Assembly (NCBI RefSeq): GCF_030296835.1
Contig: NZ_AP027922.1
Location: forward strand, 3,534,001 to 3,598,000
DNA: 64,000 bases
Source: Pseudoalteromonas sp. MM1
GTDB taxonomy: Bacteria > Pseudomonadota > Gammaproteobacteria > Enterobacterales > Alteromonadaceae
Direction of reading: 5' to 3'
This document shows positions 20,055 through 28,934 of this stretch, piece by piece. The notes under the pieces are model-generated. The model was not told the DNA's origin. It did no database searches and worked only from the letters and a program-made list of their open reading frames with translations. Numbering within the stretch: the stretch's first letter is position 1; the number at the start of each line of letters is the position of its first letter. The position numbers and the translations under genes are program-made.

Positions 20055-21968
20055 ATGCCATTTAAAACACTGCGCGTATGGTTATTTGCTATTGCAGCAC
20101 TTACGGTCTCAGGGTACGGCATCTCCATTATGTTTGAGATTTTAAGCTCAAACGGGATGACCTTGCTTGAATACGCACTATTGGTTTTATTTTCAATCAC
20201 CTTTGCATGGATTGTTACAGCGTTTTGTAGTGGTACTATAGGGTTTGTATTGCAATTATTTCGTATTGACCCACTCACCTTAAAACGCATCAAACCTATT
20301 GAGTTTGATAATGCCGCACTTGCACAGCAAAAAACAGCCGTGGTTATGCCTATTTATAACGAAGACACGCACCGTGTTATTGCTGGCTTTGAAGTGAGCT
20401 TACAATCGCTAAAAGAGACAGGCCAACTTGCTAATTTTGACTTTTATTTATTGAGCGACACGCAAGACCCTGAAATAGCACAAAACGAATTAAGCGCGTG
20501 GCATGCTTTATGTGAGCGATTAGGCGATACTGCAAAACAGGTTTTTTATCGTCGCCGTGAAGATAATAAACACCGTAAAGTAGGTAATTTAACCGACTTT
20601 TGTGAGCGCTGGGGCAGCCAATACGATCACATGATCGTACTTGATGCCGACAGCGTAATGACGGGTAAGTGTATGCTAGAGCTAACCACTAGCATGATCA
20701 ACAACCCGCAAGCTGGTTTAATTCAAACTATCCCTATCCCGGTTCGTCAAGACACCTACTTTGGTCGTTTTTTACAATTTGCCTCTGTGCTTTACAGCCC
20801 AATGTTGGCAACGGGGTCTGCTTTTTGGCAAACCGACAAAGCCAACTATTGGGGCCACAATGCGATTATTCGCGTAGAAGCATTTATTAACTATTGTGGT
20901 TTACCTACGCTTGAAGGCAATGCTCCATTTGGAGGAGAAATTTTAAGCCATGACTTTGTAGAAGCTTCACTACTTCACAGTGCAGGTTGGGATGTGTTAC
21001 TACTAAGCGATATTGAAGGTAGCTACGAAGAAGTACCAAGCAACATTTTAGATTATGCCATACGCGACAGACGTTGGGTTCAAGGTAACATTCAGCACCT
21101 TGGCTTACTAGGTTCGTCTAAATTAAAGTTAATGAGTAAGTTTCACTTTTTATTAGGTGCAACCGCTTATATTTCATCGCTTATTTGGCTATCTATGCTA
21201 GCACTGAGCACCATAGATGCAGTAACCCGCGCATTAAACAGCGATGTGTACTTTAACCGGGTTTATCAGTTATTCCCAACGTGGCAAATAGCTAAAACAG
21301 AGCTAATAGACTCACTACTTTACTTAACCATTATTATATTACTGGTGCCTAAATTAATGGGTGTAATAGTTACGCTCATACACAGAAATAAGCGCTTTGG
21401 TGGCTCATTTAAATTAATACTAGGCTCAATAATAGAGACTGTATTTGCCATTATTGTGGCACCACTTATGATGGTGTTTCATGCCTACTTTGTAGTGTGT
21501 GTATTTTTAGGTAAAAAAGTTAAGTGGGATGCACAGCCACGCGAAGGGCGTATGGTACCGTGGAAAGAAGCGTTTAATTACACACTATTTTCTACCTTAG
21601 TTGCCATAGTATGGGGCGCTACAGCCTATTACTTTACGCCTGTATTCTTTTGGTGGTTATCGCCTATATTACTTGGTCTATTGTTAGGTGCTCCGATTAT
21701 ACGCTACACCAGTAGCATTAAATTAGGTGTGCAGCTTCGTAAAATGGGGATATTTATTTGCCCAAGCGAAGTTGATAACGACCCTATGCTAAACAACCTT
21801 AAAGTGCATTTAAAAGAGATTTCGGTACCAGAGCCTGGGCAATACCCTAAAACGGTGCCAGCCCTACCACAAGAGCATTTAGTGGTTATGCCAATACAAA
21901 GCTTTAATAAGCCTCGCTTGCCAAAGATGAAAGCGCTAAGAGCTAAAGCAATTAAGAAGTTTAATTAG
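20055..21968 (+). CDS. opgH: Glucan glucosyltransferase OpgH
   Basis: The inner-membrane family-2 glycosyltransferase makes the linear backbone of osmoregulated periplasmic glucans from UDP-glucose. Two N-terminal membrane helices precede the catalytic domain (VVMPIYNEDTHRV, the DxD-type VLDADSVMTG, LSHDFVEA, and RDRRWVQGN as the Q/RxxRW motif). About five further helices lie in the C-terminal third. With the ATG at 20055, preceded by AAAGGAAAAGG, it has 637 residues. Earlier in-frame ATGs at 20007 and 20022 overlap opgG and are possible alternatives. It lacks the long N-terminal extension of the E. coli protein. Confidence 0.94.
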   Translation: MPFKTLRVWLFAIAALTVSGYGISIMFEILSSNGMTLLEYALLVLFSITFAWIVTAFCSGTIGFVLQLFRIDPLTLKRIKPIEFDNAALAQQKTAVVMPIYNEDTHRVIAGFEVSLQSLKETGQLANFDFYLLSDTQDPEIAQNELSAWHALCERLGDTAKQVFYRRREDNKHRKVGNLTDFCERWGSQYDHMIVLDADSVMTGKCMLELTTSMINNPQAGLIQTIPIPVRQDTYFGRFLQFASVLYSPMLATGSAFWQTDKANYWGHNAIIRVEAFINYCGLPTLEGNAPFGGEILSHDFVEASLLHSAGWDVLLLSDIEGSYEEVPSNILDYAIRDRRWVQGNIQHLGLLGSSKLKLMSKFHFLLGATAYISSLIWLSMLALSTIDAVTRALNSDVYFNRVYQLFPTWQIAKTELIDSLLYLTIIILLVPKLMGVIVTLIHRNKRFGGSFKLILGSIIETVFAIIVAPLMMVFHAYFVVCVFLGKKVKWDAQPREGRMVPWKEAFNYTLFSTLVAIVWGATAYYFTPVFFWWLSPILLGLLLGAPIIRYTSSIKLGVQLRKMGIFICPSEVDNDPMLNNLKVHLKEISVPEPGQYPKTVPALPQEHLVVMPIQSFNKPRLPKMKALRAKAIKKFN

Positions 21969-21988
21969 CGCAATCGGCACGCACTAAA

Positions 21989-22021
21989 TAAAAAAAGGAG
22001 CATTCATGCTCCTTTTTTTAT
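21989..22021 (+). terminator. Terminator after opgH
   Basis: AAAAAAAGGAGCAT-tc-ATGCTCCTTTTTTTA is a symmetrical stem with A and T flanks, so it could stop transcription from both directions. Confidence 0.88.
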
Positions 22022-22416
22022 ACCTTAAACAAACTGCTATATAACTGCCCTTTTATAACTAACCCAAGTAATGCCAATCCACTTAATTAAACAATCTATT
22101 TTAGGGATGGTGAAAAGTATTGATATCAAAGCAAAAAAATCGCTATTTAGTTGTTCTTTGCAATCGCTCCTGCACTGCTCTACCTTCTGCATCCATGCAG
22201 TCGTAAATAAGAGTTTTTAAATGCGGGTTGGTATAAAACTTACTGCATCAAGTAAACGCTCTTACGTACTCTTTGCAAAACTAAGCAACCATTGCTCCTA
22301 CGGTCACTTCGCTTAAATAACATCACCTACTCTACCATTTTTATTTAGGCTGCCATTGTTGGTATTACAGCTTTTTAGAGTCGCTAGCTCAGTGATTAAT
22401 TAAATCGTAGGCAATA
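22022..22416. other. Intergenic region, possibly a decayed repeat
   Basis: About 395 bp between two terminators, with no credible coding frame. The text (CTCCTGCACTGCTCTACC, CTCCTACGGTCACTTCGC, both ends near TTAATTAA) has the look of a dispersed intergenic repeat, but no second copy or clear terminal inverted repeat occurs in the window. Nothing firmer can be said. Confidence 0.3.
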
Positions 22417-22446
22417 AAAAACCCGCAACATGTGCGGGTTTTTTCA
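22416..22446 (-). terminator. Terminator after the EF-G gene
   Basis: The stem AACCCGCA-cat-TGCGGGTT is flanked by an A run on the left and a T run on the right. It lies 16 bp beyond the stop codon of the leftward EF-G gene. Confidence 0.85.
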
Positions 22447-22461
22447 GAGTAAAAAAGCTAA

Positions 22462-24546
22462 TTACTTAGCTGCTTTTTTCTCTTTTTCTGCAGCGATTAC
22501 AGTGTCAGCAACGTTTTGTGGACAAGCTGCGTAGTGTGAGAACTCCATAGAGAACTGACCACGACCAGATGTCATTGTACGTAGTGAACCGATGTAACCG
22601 AACATTTCTGATAACGGAACGTCTGCTTTAATACGAACGCCTGTTAAACCAGCTTCTTGGTTGCTTAGCATACCACGACGACGGTTAAGGTCACCGATTA
22701 CGTCACCAACATGATCTTCCGGAGTGAATACGTCAACTTTCATGATTGGCTCAAGAAGTTGTGCACCCGCTTTAGGGATCGATTGACGGAAAGCGCCTTT
22801 AGCAGCGATTTCGAATGCGATTGCAGATGAATCCACGGCGTGGAAGCCACCGTCGAAAAGCTCTACTTCAACGTCAAGTACTGGGAAGCCAGCTAGAACA
22901 CCTTCGTTCATCATTGACTTAAAGCCTTTCTCAACTGCAGGCCAGAATTCTTTAGGCACGTTACCACCAACAACTGATGAAGTGAACGTGAAGCCTGAAT
23001 TCGCCTCGCCTGGCTTAATACGGTAATCAATTTTACCGAACTGACCAGAACCACCAGATTGTTTCTTATGCGTGTAGCTATCTTCGATTTCACGAGTGAT
23101 AGTTTCACGGTAAGCAACCTGTGGTTGACCAACAATAAGGTCTACGCCGTAAGTACGCTTAAGAATATCTACTTTGATATCTAAGTGAAGCTCACCCATA
23201 CCTTTAAGGATAGTTTCGCCTGAATCTTCATCAGTCTCAACTTGGAAAGATGGATCTTCTGCAACCATTTTACCGATAGCAATACCCATTTTCTCATTAC
23301 CGCCTTTATCTTTAGGCTGTACAGCAATCGAGATTACTGGCGTTGGGAATACCATTGGCTCAAGTGTAACTGGGTGCTTAGGATCACATAGTGTGTGACC
23401 TGTTTGTACGTTTTTCATACCTACGATTGCAATGATGTCACCAGCTTGTGCTGAAGTTAACTCTTTACGCTCGTCAGCTTGCATCTCAACCATACGGCCA
23501 ACACGCTCAGTTTTACCAGTAAACGCATTAAGGATAGTATCACCCTTGTTAAGTTTACCAGAGTATATACGTACGAATGTTAATGCACCAAAACGGTCAT
23601 CCATGATCTTAAATGCTAACGCTTTGAACGGCTCATCAGCAGATACGATTGCGAATTCACCATTTTCGTTACCTTCTTCGTCCATAAGAGGTTGAGGATC
23701 AACTTCTGTAGGCGCAGGTAAGTAATCAACAACAGCGTCAAGTACTAGTTGAACACCTTTGTTTTTGAATGCAGAACCACAGAATGTAGGGAAGAAAGCA
23801 AGATCACGAGTACCTTTACGGATACAACGTTTAATATCTGCAATAGAAGGTACTTCACCTTCCATGTAAGCTTCCATTAGGTCATCGTCTTGCTCAACAG
23901 CAGTTTCGATAAGCATTTCGTGGTATTCTTCAACTTTGTCTACCATATCGGCAGGAACGTCTTGAATTTCGTAGTTTTCAGGAAGACCAGTGTCATCCCA
24001 AACGTATGCTTTTTTCTCTAGTACGTCTACAACACCAACGAAATCGTCTTCGATACCGATTGGTAGAGTCATAACTAGTGGTACAGCACCAAGTACGTTA
24101 CGTACTTGCTCAGTTACACGGTAAAAATCAGCACCCATACGGTCTAATTTGTTTACGAAGATAATACGTGCAACTTCTGATTCGTTAGCGTAACGCCAGT
24201 TAGTTTCTGATTGTGGCTCAACACCACCAGAACCACAGAATACACCAACACCGCCGTCTAATACTTTAAGTGAACGGTAAACTTCAACTGTGAAGTCAAC
24301 GTGTCCAGGAGTATCGATAACGTTGAAACGGTGATCTTTCCAGAAACAGCTTACTGCCGCAGACTGGATAGTAATACCGCGCTCAGCTTCTTGATCCATG
24401 AAGTCAGTAGTAGATTCACCATCATGAACCTCACCTGTTTTATGGATAGTACCTGTAAGCTTCAGGATACGCTCAGTAGTAGTGGTTTTACCCGCATCAA
24501 CGTGCGCGAAAATACCAATGTTTCTGTACTTCGATAAATCTGCCAT
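22462..24546 (-). CDS. fusA: Elongation factor G, stand-alone second type (EF-G2)
   Basis: The 694-residue translational GTPase has G1 [14 protein letters not shown] (residues 14-27), G3 [12 protein letters not shown] and G4 [11 protein letters not shown], followed by domains II-V including [12 protein letters not shown] near the C-terminus. EF-G drives ribosomal translocation and, in some paralogues, subunit recycling. The gene is not in an rpsL-rpsG-tuf cluster here. Its sequence style ([27 protein letters not shown]) and length resemble the separate EF-G2 of Vibrio and Shewanella, so a canonical fusA probably exists elsewhere. Strong codon bias indicates high expression. Confidence 0.92.
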   Translation of the reverse strand: MADLSKYRNIGIFAHVDAGKTTTTERILKLTGTIHKTGEVHDGESTTDFMDQEAERGITIQSAAVSCFWKDHRFNVIDTPGHVDFTVEVYRSLKVLDGGVGVFCGSGGVEPQSETNWRYANESEVARIIFVNKLDRMGADFYRVTEQVRNVLGAVPLVMTLPIGIEDDFVGVVDVLEKKAYVWDDTGLPENYEIQDVPADMVDKVEEYHEMLIETAVEQDDDLMEAYMEGEVPSIADIKRCIRKGTRDLAFFPTFCGSAFKNKGVQLVLDAVVDYLPAPTEVDPQPLMDEEGNENGEFAIVSADEPFKALAFKIMDDRFGALTFVRIYSGKLNKGDTILNAFTGKTERVGRMVEMQADERKELTSAQAGDIIAIVGMKNVQTGHTLCDPKHPVTLEPMVFPTPVISIAVQPKDKGGNEKMGIAIGKMVAEDPSFQVETDEDSGETILKGMGELHLDIKVDILKRTYGVDLIVGQPQVAYRETITREIEDSYTHKKQSGGSGQFGKIDYRIKPGEANSGFTFTSSVVGGNVPKEFWPAVEKGFKSMMNEGVLAGFPVLDVEVELFDGGFHAVDSSAIAFEIAAKGAFRQSIPKAGAQLLEPIMKVDVFTPEDHVGDVIGDLNRRRGMLSNQEAGLTGVRIKADVPLSEMFGYIGSLRTMTSGRGQFSMEFSHYAACPQNVADTVIAAEKEKKAAK

Positions 24547-25060
24547 TATTTTACTCTTAATAAAGTCGATAAATTATTCGGCGGGAGTATAGCATTACTT
24601 AAAGCGAACATCACCATACAAGTCGCTTAAAATGCAATCAATTCAATAAAATTTTTTTAGATTTACATCACGTACAGGTTAAATAGCACTGATTATTATG
24701 TAACCCATTAAAAATAATGCGTTTTATTCTTTTAATCTGAAGAGCGCTCAGTTACTTAATTATTTTGTAACCACCTTCGTAGTGCACAATACTGACGCCG
24801 TAATAATCTGCCGCCAGCCCGTTAATTTTGATTAAAAACACTTAAAACTATAAATATCTTGCCTCTCTATAGCTATTTAATTGCCTTTTTATTACACAGA
24901 AAATACTTTTTTATAAAAAAACTCGAGTCGATTTGCCTATTTTCGATGCTTTCGAATTATATATGAAATTCTTAAATGACTAAAAACCAGCACAAGTAAT
25001 CGCCCTGAAACCTGAATAAAAAACAAACTAAATAAAATAAGAATTATTTGCATTTAGGTG
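24547..25060. other. AT-rich intergenic region upstream of EF-G2 and of the small-RNA gene
   Basis: About 510 bp without a supported gene. It should include the leftward promoter of the EF-G gene near 24560-24650. No ribosomal-protein-type leader or tRNA was found. Confidence 0.45.
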
Positions 25061-25097
25061 TTGACAGTTAATTAGATCTAACTGATAATCAATATCA
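25061..25097 (+). promoter_or_regulatory. Sigma-70 promoter overlapped by a Fur-box-like palindrome
   Basis: TTGACA at 25061-25066 and GATAAT at 25084-25089 are separated by 17 bp, close to consensus. The sequence TGATAAT-C-AATATCA at 25083-25097 matches the 7-1-7 Fur core (TGATAAT-n-ATTATCA) with one mismatch and covers the -10 element. Fur bound here with iron would block the promoter. Function is inferred from the match. Confidence 0.65.
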
Positions 25098-25317
25098 ACA
25101 AGGCGGGAATGCATACCCACTTGTGACGGAATGAACTAATTTGTTTCTCGACCCTGAAACAACGTGTGGCGCACGTAAACAGCTATGGTTACTTGTTATG
25201 AACCGCAACGCCCCTTGATGTTGATGATAAGTAACCGCCCTACTATTTTACTTGCTACATTGCTCATATCGGTGACGGTAGATATGAAACTAAAAAAGCC
25301 CTTACGGGCTTTTTTTA
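25096..25317 (+). ncRNA. Candidate iron-regulated small RNA, RyhB-like
   Basis: A strong promoter with overlapping Fur box is followed about 220 bp later by an intrinsic terminator, with no convincing reading frame or ribosome-binding site between. The interval contains ACATTGCTCA at 25257-25266, identical to ten bases of the RyhB pairing core, which in E. coli reads GACATTGCTCACATTGC. It is upstream of the terminator, where RyhB carries it. Two predicted stems precede it (ACGTG/CACGT near 25162-25176; GGTTACTT/AAGTAACC at 25187-25236). RyhB base-pairs with mRNAs of iron-using proteins under iron starvation with Hfq. Vibrio RyhB is similarly long. Homology is inferred from a short core and regulation. 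Confidence 0.55.
25291..25317 (+). terminator. Terminator of the candidate small RNA
   Basis: AAAAAAGCCC-ttac-GGGCTTTTTTT is a compact stem with a seven-T tail. It faces the end of ylqF and could serve both strands. Confidence 0.85.
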
Positions 25318-25360
25318 TGTCTGTAATTTAGTAAGCAACATGCTCACATAAATTAATCCA

Positions 25361-26314
25361 TTAACGGCGGTTTTTGCGTGCACGTGCACGGCGCTGTTTT
25401 TTCTCTTCTTCTTTAGCGGCTTTTTTAGCTTCTGCAGCGGCGCGCAATCCTACGACCATAATTTCTTCCTCTTCACGCATGGCAGGGGTTTCCATGGTGA
25501 TGCGGCCAATAATGCCATCACGAAGCTCGTTTATGAGTATTTCAGACATTTTATAAGTATCTATTTGGTTTCCACCACGAATACAGCCGCGCTTTTTACC
25601 GGCCATTTCTACAAACTCCCAATCACTTTCTGGCAGTTCATCGATTTTATAACGTGCTTTTAAAAGCTCAGGATAAGCTTTCAATAAATACTCTGCCGTA
25701 TAGCTTGCCACATCTTCATATTCAAGCGCGGTGTCGCGTATTGCACCTGTAGCGCCTAAGCGGTAACCCGAGTTCTCGTTTTCTACTTTAGGCCACAGCA
25801 TACCTGGCGTGTCGTAAAGCATAATGCCGTCTTCAAGTTTAATGCGCTGCTGTGCTTTTGTTACCGCAGGCTCGTTACCTGTTTTTGCCACTATGCGCCC
25901 AGCTAATACATTAATTAACGTAGATTTACCCACGTTTGGAATACCCATAATCATGGCTTTAATTTGCTTATCAGCACCCACTTTATGTGGCACCAATTTT
26001 TTACACAGCTCATTAATACGGTGCACCTCAGCAGCTTTATCATGACCAAACGCAATGGCTTTAACGCCACTTTCTTGCTCAAAATAGTCTTTCCATGCCT
26101 GGGTCATTTTGGGGTCAGCTAAATCCGCCTTATTTAAAATTTTAATGACCGGCTTGCCTTCACGAAGCGTGGTTACCATAGGGTTTTCACTACTGTAAGG
26201 AATGCGTGCATCAAGCACTTCAATGATCACATCCATTTGCGGCATTATTTCTTTAATCTCATTACGGGCTTTATTCATGTGCCCAGGGAACCACTGTATT
26301 CCTGCTCTACTCAT
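25361..26314 (-). CDS. ylqF: Ribosome biogenesis GTPase YlqF/RbgA, with island-supplied start
   Basis: The 317-residue circularly permuted GTPase carries G4 NKAD (61-64) before G1 GIPNVGKST (124-132) and G3 DTPG (168-171), the YlqF order. The family helps 50S subunit assembly. The C-terminus is a very basic KKQRRARARKNRR tail. The genomic island has recombined into codons 7-12 (QWFPGH). The present start, MSRAGI, and the promoter therefore come from island DNA, while the original start, MAI, survives 20 kb away at 46376. The protein remains full length, so integration is probably tolerated. Confidence 0.92.
   Translation of the reverse strand: MSRAGIQWFPGHMNKARNEIKEIMPQMDVIIEVLDARIPYSSENPMVTTLREGKPVIKILNKADLADPKMTQAWKDYFEQESGVKAIAFGHDKAAEVHRINELCKKLVPHKVGADKQIKAMIMGIPNVGKSTLINVLAGRIVAKTGNEPAVTKAQQRIKLEDGIMLYDTPGMLWPKVENENSGYRLGATGAIRDTALEYEDVASYTAEYLLKAYPELLKARYKIDELPESDWEFVEMAGKKRGCIRGGNQIDTYKMSEILINELRDGIIGRITMETPAMREEEEIMVVGLRAAAEAKKAAKEEEKKQRRARARKNRR
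26281..26296. repeat. Left attachment site of the genomic island (attL) inside ylqF
   Basis: The 16-bp sequence GCCCAGGGAACCACTG recurs identically at 46352-46367. It encodes QWFPG plus the first base of the next codon of ylqF on the minus strand, a highly conserved segment of the protein. Flanking bases differ. A direct repeat at both ends of an integrase-bearing segment is the product of site-specific integration. Confidence 0.85.
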
Positions 26315-26350
26315 TTGATTTATATGACCTTTAATTAAAGGCCGCAGCCT

Positions 26351-26375
26351 ATGGGTACTAATGTGGGTACTAAAA
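26351..26375. repeat. Left copy of a 25-bp subterminal direct repeat
   Basis: Two GGGTACTAA-like units in tandem. The 25-bp stretch matches 46214-46238 at 24 of 25 positions, in the same orientation. It is 54 bp inside attL. Such repeats near the ends of P4-type islands are typical integrase arm-binding sites; binding is inferred. Confidence 0.7.
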
Positions 26376-26460
26376 GTAAAACTATGCTTTTGTACTTTTT
26401 GTTTATAGAAAGAGTTTACTACAAAATAGCATTCTAATTCTTTATTAAATTTATACCTCT

Positions 26461-26912
26461 AGATAATCATAAAATAACTCCTGCAATTTTTGTGATGGTC
26501 GAGCCAGCGAATGAAATAGCGTTTAATGCTGTCATTAGTGGTCCACTGGAATAAAGTTTTCCAAAAAATGGTTCCACTGATAGCGCTCATCTTCATCGAT
26601 GATTGACAATCCGCCAAGGGACGCCGCAATAAACAACCCGCACCACTGTGGTGTGATACTCTGAAACTAGCAGCAAGTGAACATAGCCCGCCAGATGATC
26701 AATGCAGGCTGAATTAGCCTTTGAAAGTCATGCTGGTTGAAGCCAAGTACCTGGCGCAGTTTTGCAATTAGCTCGTTTTGTGTGGACTGCAAATCTTCAG
26801 GTGACGCAGCTGGCAACCCCTTCAGGAATGGCGGATAGCGTGGGATTTCTGCATCGAGTTGAGATGACAGCTTTGGTAGTGCTTTTGTTTGAAAAAATAG
26901 GTTTTTGAACAT
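26461..26912 (-). pseudogene. Decayed traI relaxase remnant (TraI_2 / SXT-type)
   Basis: A leftward frame opens at ATG 26912 after a good GGAGG and reads MFKNLFFQTKALPKL, then QLDAEIPRYPPFLKGLPAAS. This resembles the N-terminus of the large TraI of SXT/R391-type elements. The intact frame stops at 26667 after 81 codons. Continuing with frame changes, further TraI-like pieces appear in order: DHLAGYVHLL, HHSGAGCLL, DEDERYQWN and DSIKRYFIRWLDHH, ending near 26461. At least three frameshifts or stops are needed, and most of the 700-residue parent is missing. It cannot encode a working relaxase, but suggests an integrative-conjugative ancestor or a mosaic capture. The family call is from memory of the motif pattern. 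Confidence 0.65.
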
Positions 26913-27029
26913 AGTGAACCTCCGACACGATAGTGTGAAGGTTCAATCTGCTGTTGCCGGTTGATTAGACTCAAAAAATCCGATATGTATTAACACATAT
27001 GCCATAAAATGCTTAGGGAGCTTATTAAG

Positions 27030-27743
27030 CTAAGGCGTATTTCTACTTGGCCTTTTAGTTTTTTTTCCAACTCTCCTTTTGGGTTTTTCAATCGGTGTAA
27101 AAGCATCTTGTAGGTGATCGCGAAACCATCGGCGTCGCTCAACTTGGCGAAACTCGTTCAAGACAAACCGATAGTCACACGAGCCAAGACGATCACCACA
27201 ACCACATGGACACGGTAATTTATTTGCCTCACGCTTGCGCAAACCTAACGCTTTCAGTGCCTGTAGAACTGATGCTTTACCATTAACATTGAACAACTGA
27301 GAATAATCATCAATCAGGCCTTTCTCACCATGGTCCAGTTCGCCATAGGGAAAGTTGCCAAATTCAACCCTATGGGACACCGAATAAAGGAACCTGACAA
27401 CAATCTTTTCGAAAAAGGTTGTCAATGACGAGTCGGTTTTCAAAATTGACTTAATTTTCAGGTCTGAGCCAAGACAAAATGATCCATCAGAGTAAGTATG
27501 GAAGTCCTGATTACGAGGAAAGTAACCAGCGGTATCAAACACCACTGGTAAAGCCCTAGGATAATTACTTGGGCATACAATCCTTAGAGAAAATGTTCGC
27601 TCAATAAACCGACTTCCAGCTAGCTGTGCTTTTAACTGATACTCTCCCTGCAACTCAATCTTATCTGCATGGACATCTACTAATCTAATGTTCGGATAGG
27701 CCGAGAGAAAAGCCTCTAAGCCTACAGCCTTCCAGTGCTTCAT
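27030..27743 (-). CDS. E2-like ubiquitin-transferase-fold protein of type II-short CBASS (Cap2-like without E1)
   Basis: The 237-residue protein has an E2-like core (about residues 10-140): LRIVCPSNYPRALPVVFD, then TAGYFPRNQDFHTYSDGS, followed by the presumed catalytic Cys90 in SFCLG. The order of P/Y motif, His and Cys fits bacterial E2-like proteins. A C-terminal cysteine-rich motif PCPCGCGDRLGSC (about 178-190) may bind zinc, and the end is very basic. No E1 or JAB domain is present, which defines the short form. In type II-short CBASS the E2-like protein acts on the C-terminus of the CD-NTase and primes signalling. Its ATG directly follows the CD-NTase stop (TAGATG), so it is the last gene of the operon. 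Confidence 0.8.
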   Translation of the reverse strand: MKHWKAVGLEAFLSAYPNIRLVDVHADKIELQGEYQLKAQLAGSRFIERTFSLRIVCPSNYPRALPVVFDTAGYFPRNQDFHTYSDGSFCLGSDLKIKSILKTDSSLTTFFEKIVVRFLYSVSHRVEFGNFPYGELDHGEKGLIDDYSQLFNVNGKASVLQALKALGLRKREANKLPCPCGCGDRLGSCDYRFVLNEFRQVERRRWFRDHLQDAFTPIEKPKRRVGKKTKRPSRNTP

Positions 27744-28934
27744 CTACTGCTTAAACCATGGCTTTGGATCAGATGATTGAATTGCAAACGTTGGTTTTGC
27801 TGTCACCGGAGGAATACCCAATAGACGTGCTACCGAACTTGAATCAAGCTTCAGATCCAAACCATTTTGCGCCGCATTTACTATTCGTTGCGTATCATCA
27901 CTTGAGCAAAGAGCACTAAAATCAGCTCTAGCTTGATACAGCCACTTATAAAAGTTTTCTTGTAATCGGTATTGAGCAGATTTTTCGTCATACCACTTGT
28001 CTGCAAAATCTTCGGCTGGGTTAACTGGGTTCGGAATCATTGGCGCTTGTGCAGAAATATGGTCATCCATCTCGGAGAGCACCGTATTCAACGCTGAAGC
28101 CAAATCACTTTCACCTTTATATGATTTAGCTGCCAATGTAGTGATGATTACCGATATTGGCTTACTATCCTCATTGTTTTTGAACATAGTGTCACGATGA
28201 CGCTTCAATAATTGGATCACCTGTTGTAAAGGTGTCTTCCATTGATAATATGGTAGACTATCTATACTGGCTTTAAATCGCATTTCACGTTCGTTTATTG
28301 CTAACCGTGCCGTCTTCATGCGCGTTTCAAACCATCGAGCATATCCTTCAGGATTGCTGATACGCCAATTTTCATCCACAACTGCATAAGTAGAATCTGT
28401 GTTGTCGGTAATCGAAGCTGCAAGCTGAGACACGTTTTGAGCCAAGTTTTCATCAAACTTAGAGTTTTCGACCATCCGCTTTTTCAACAGCCCTCTTCCT
28501 GTATCACTCTCTGGCACACACGGAACTATGTCCATGTGAAAGCTAAGTCCATCGGCATACTCTAAGCGCCAACAGCGTTTCTTCTCGGCTAGCTCTTCCT
28601 TAATGCCTCTGGCGTTTCGATAAAGCTCTAATTCATGACCGACTAGGTGCTTTAGTTGCTTTTGAGTGATAGACGTTTTATCCAGGCCACGCCGAAGATT
28701 GCACCCCATGTCTAGGTCATACTGTTCTTCTGAATCGGGCCTAATCGCCGTACCTAGACGAAAGGAACCTTGAGAAAACACGTGGGGATCAAAATTTACA
28801 CATGTTGACTCTGGGCGATGTAACCAATCACCTAGATCCTTATAGCGTTTTTCAGCCTTTTCATAAGCACTGTCAGGTAGCTCAATTTTTTCGAGAACTG
28901 TGTTTAGAACATCGTTACTTTTGCTATTACTCAT
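27744..28934 (-). CDS. CBASS CD-NTase (cyclic oligonucleotide synthase)
   Basis: The 396-residue nucleotidyltransferase has the GS motif QGSFRLGT (residues 55-62), the first two catalytic aspartates in YDLDMGC (D73, D75) and the third in FHMDIVPC (D135). This is the CD-NTase active site, which makes cyclic di- or trinucleotides on sensing phage. A helical C-terminal region follows and the protein ends KPWFKQ. The partner effector is an HNH-SAVED protein. Cap5 effectors are often paired with CdnG enzymes that make 3',2'-cGAMP, but the clade and product cannot be decided from the sequence alone. It overlaps the upstream Cap5 gene by 8 bp. Confidence 0.9.
   Translation of the reverse strand: MSNSKSNDVLNTVLEKIELPDSAYEKAEKRYKDLGDWLHRPESTCVNFDPHVFSQGSFRLGTAIRPDSEEQYDLDMGCNLRRGLDKTSITQKQLKHLVGHELELYRNARGIKEELAEKKRCWRLEYADGLSFHMDIVPCVPESDTGRGLLKKRMVENSKFDENLAQNVSQLAASITDNTDSTYAVVDENWRISNPEGYARWFETRMKTARLAINEREMRFKASIDSLPYYQWKTPLQQVIQLLKRHRDTMFKNNEDSKPISVIITTLAAKSYKGESDLASALNTVLSEMDDHISAQAPMIPNPVNPAEDFADKWYDEKSAQYRLQENFYKWLYQARADFSALCSSDDTQRIVNAAQNGLDLKLDSSSVARLLGIPPVTAKPTFAIQSSDPKPWFKQ

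Noticed and set aside
22022..22416. Possible MITE or other repeat between opgH and EF-G2
   Set aside because: No clear terminal inverted repeat and no second copy in the window. It is recorded only as an intergenic region.
25096..25317. Short peptide frame in place of a small RNA
   Set aside because: Frames in the interval are short, lack a ribosome-binding site and are interrupted by predicted stems; promoter, core motif and terminator favour an RNA.
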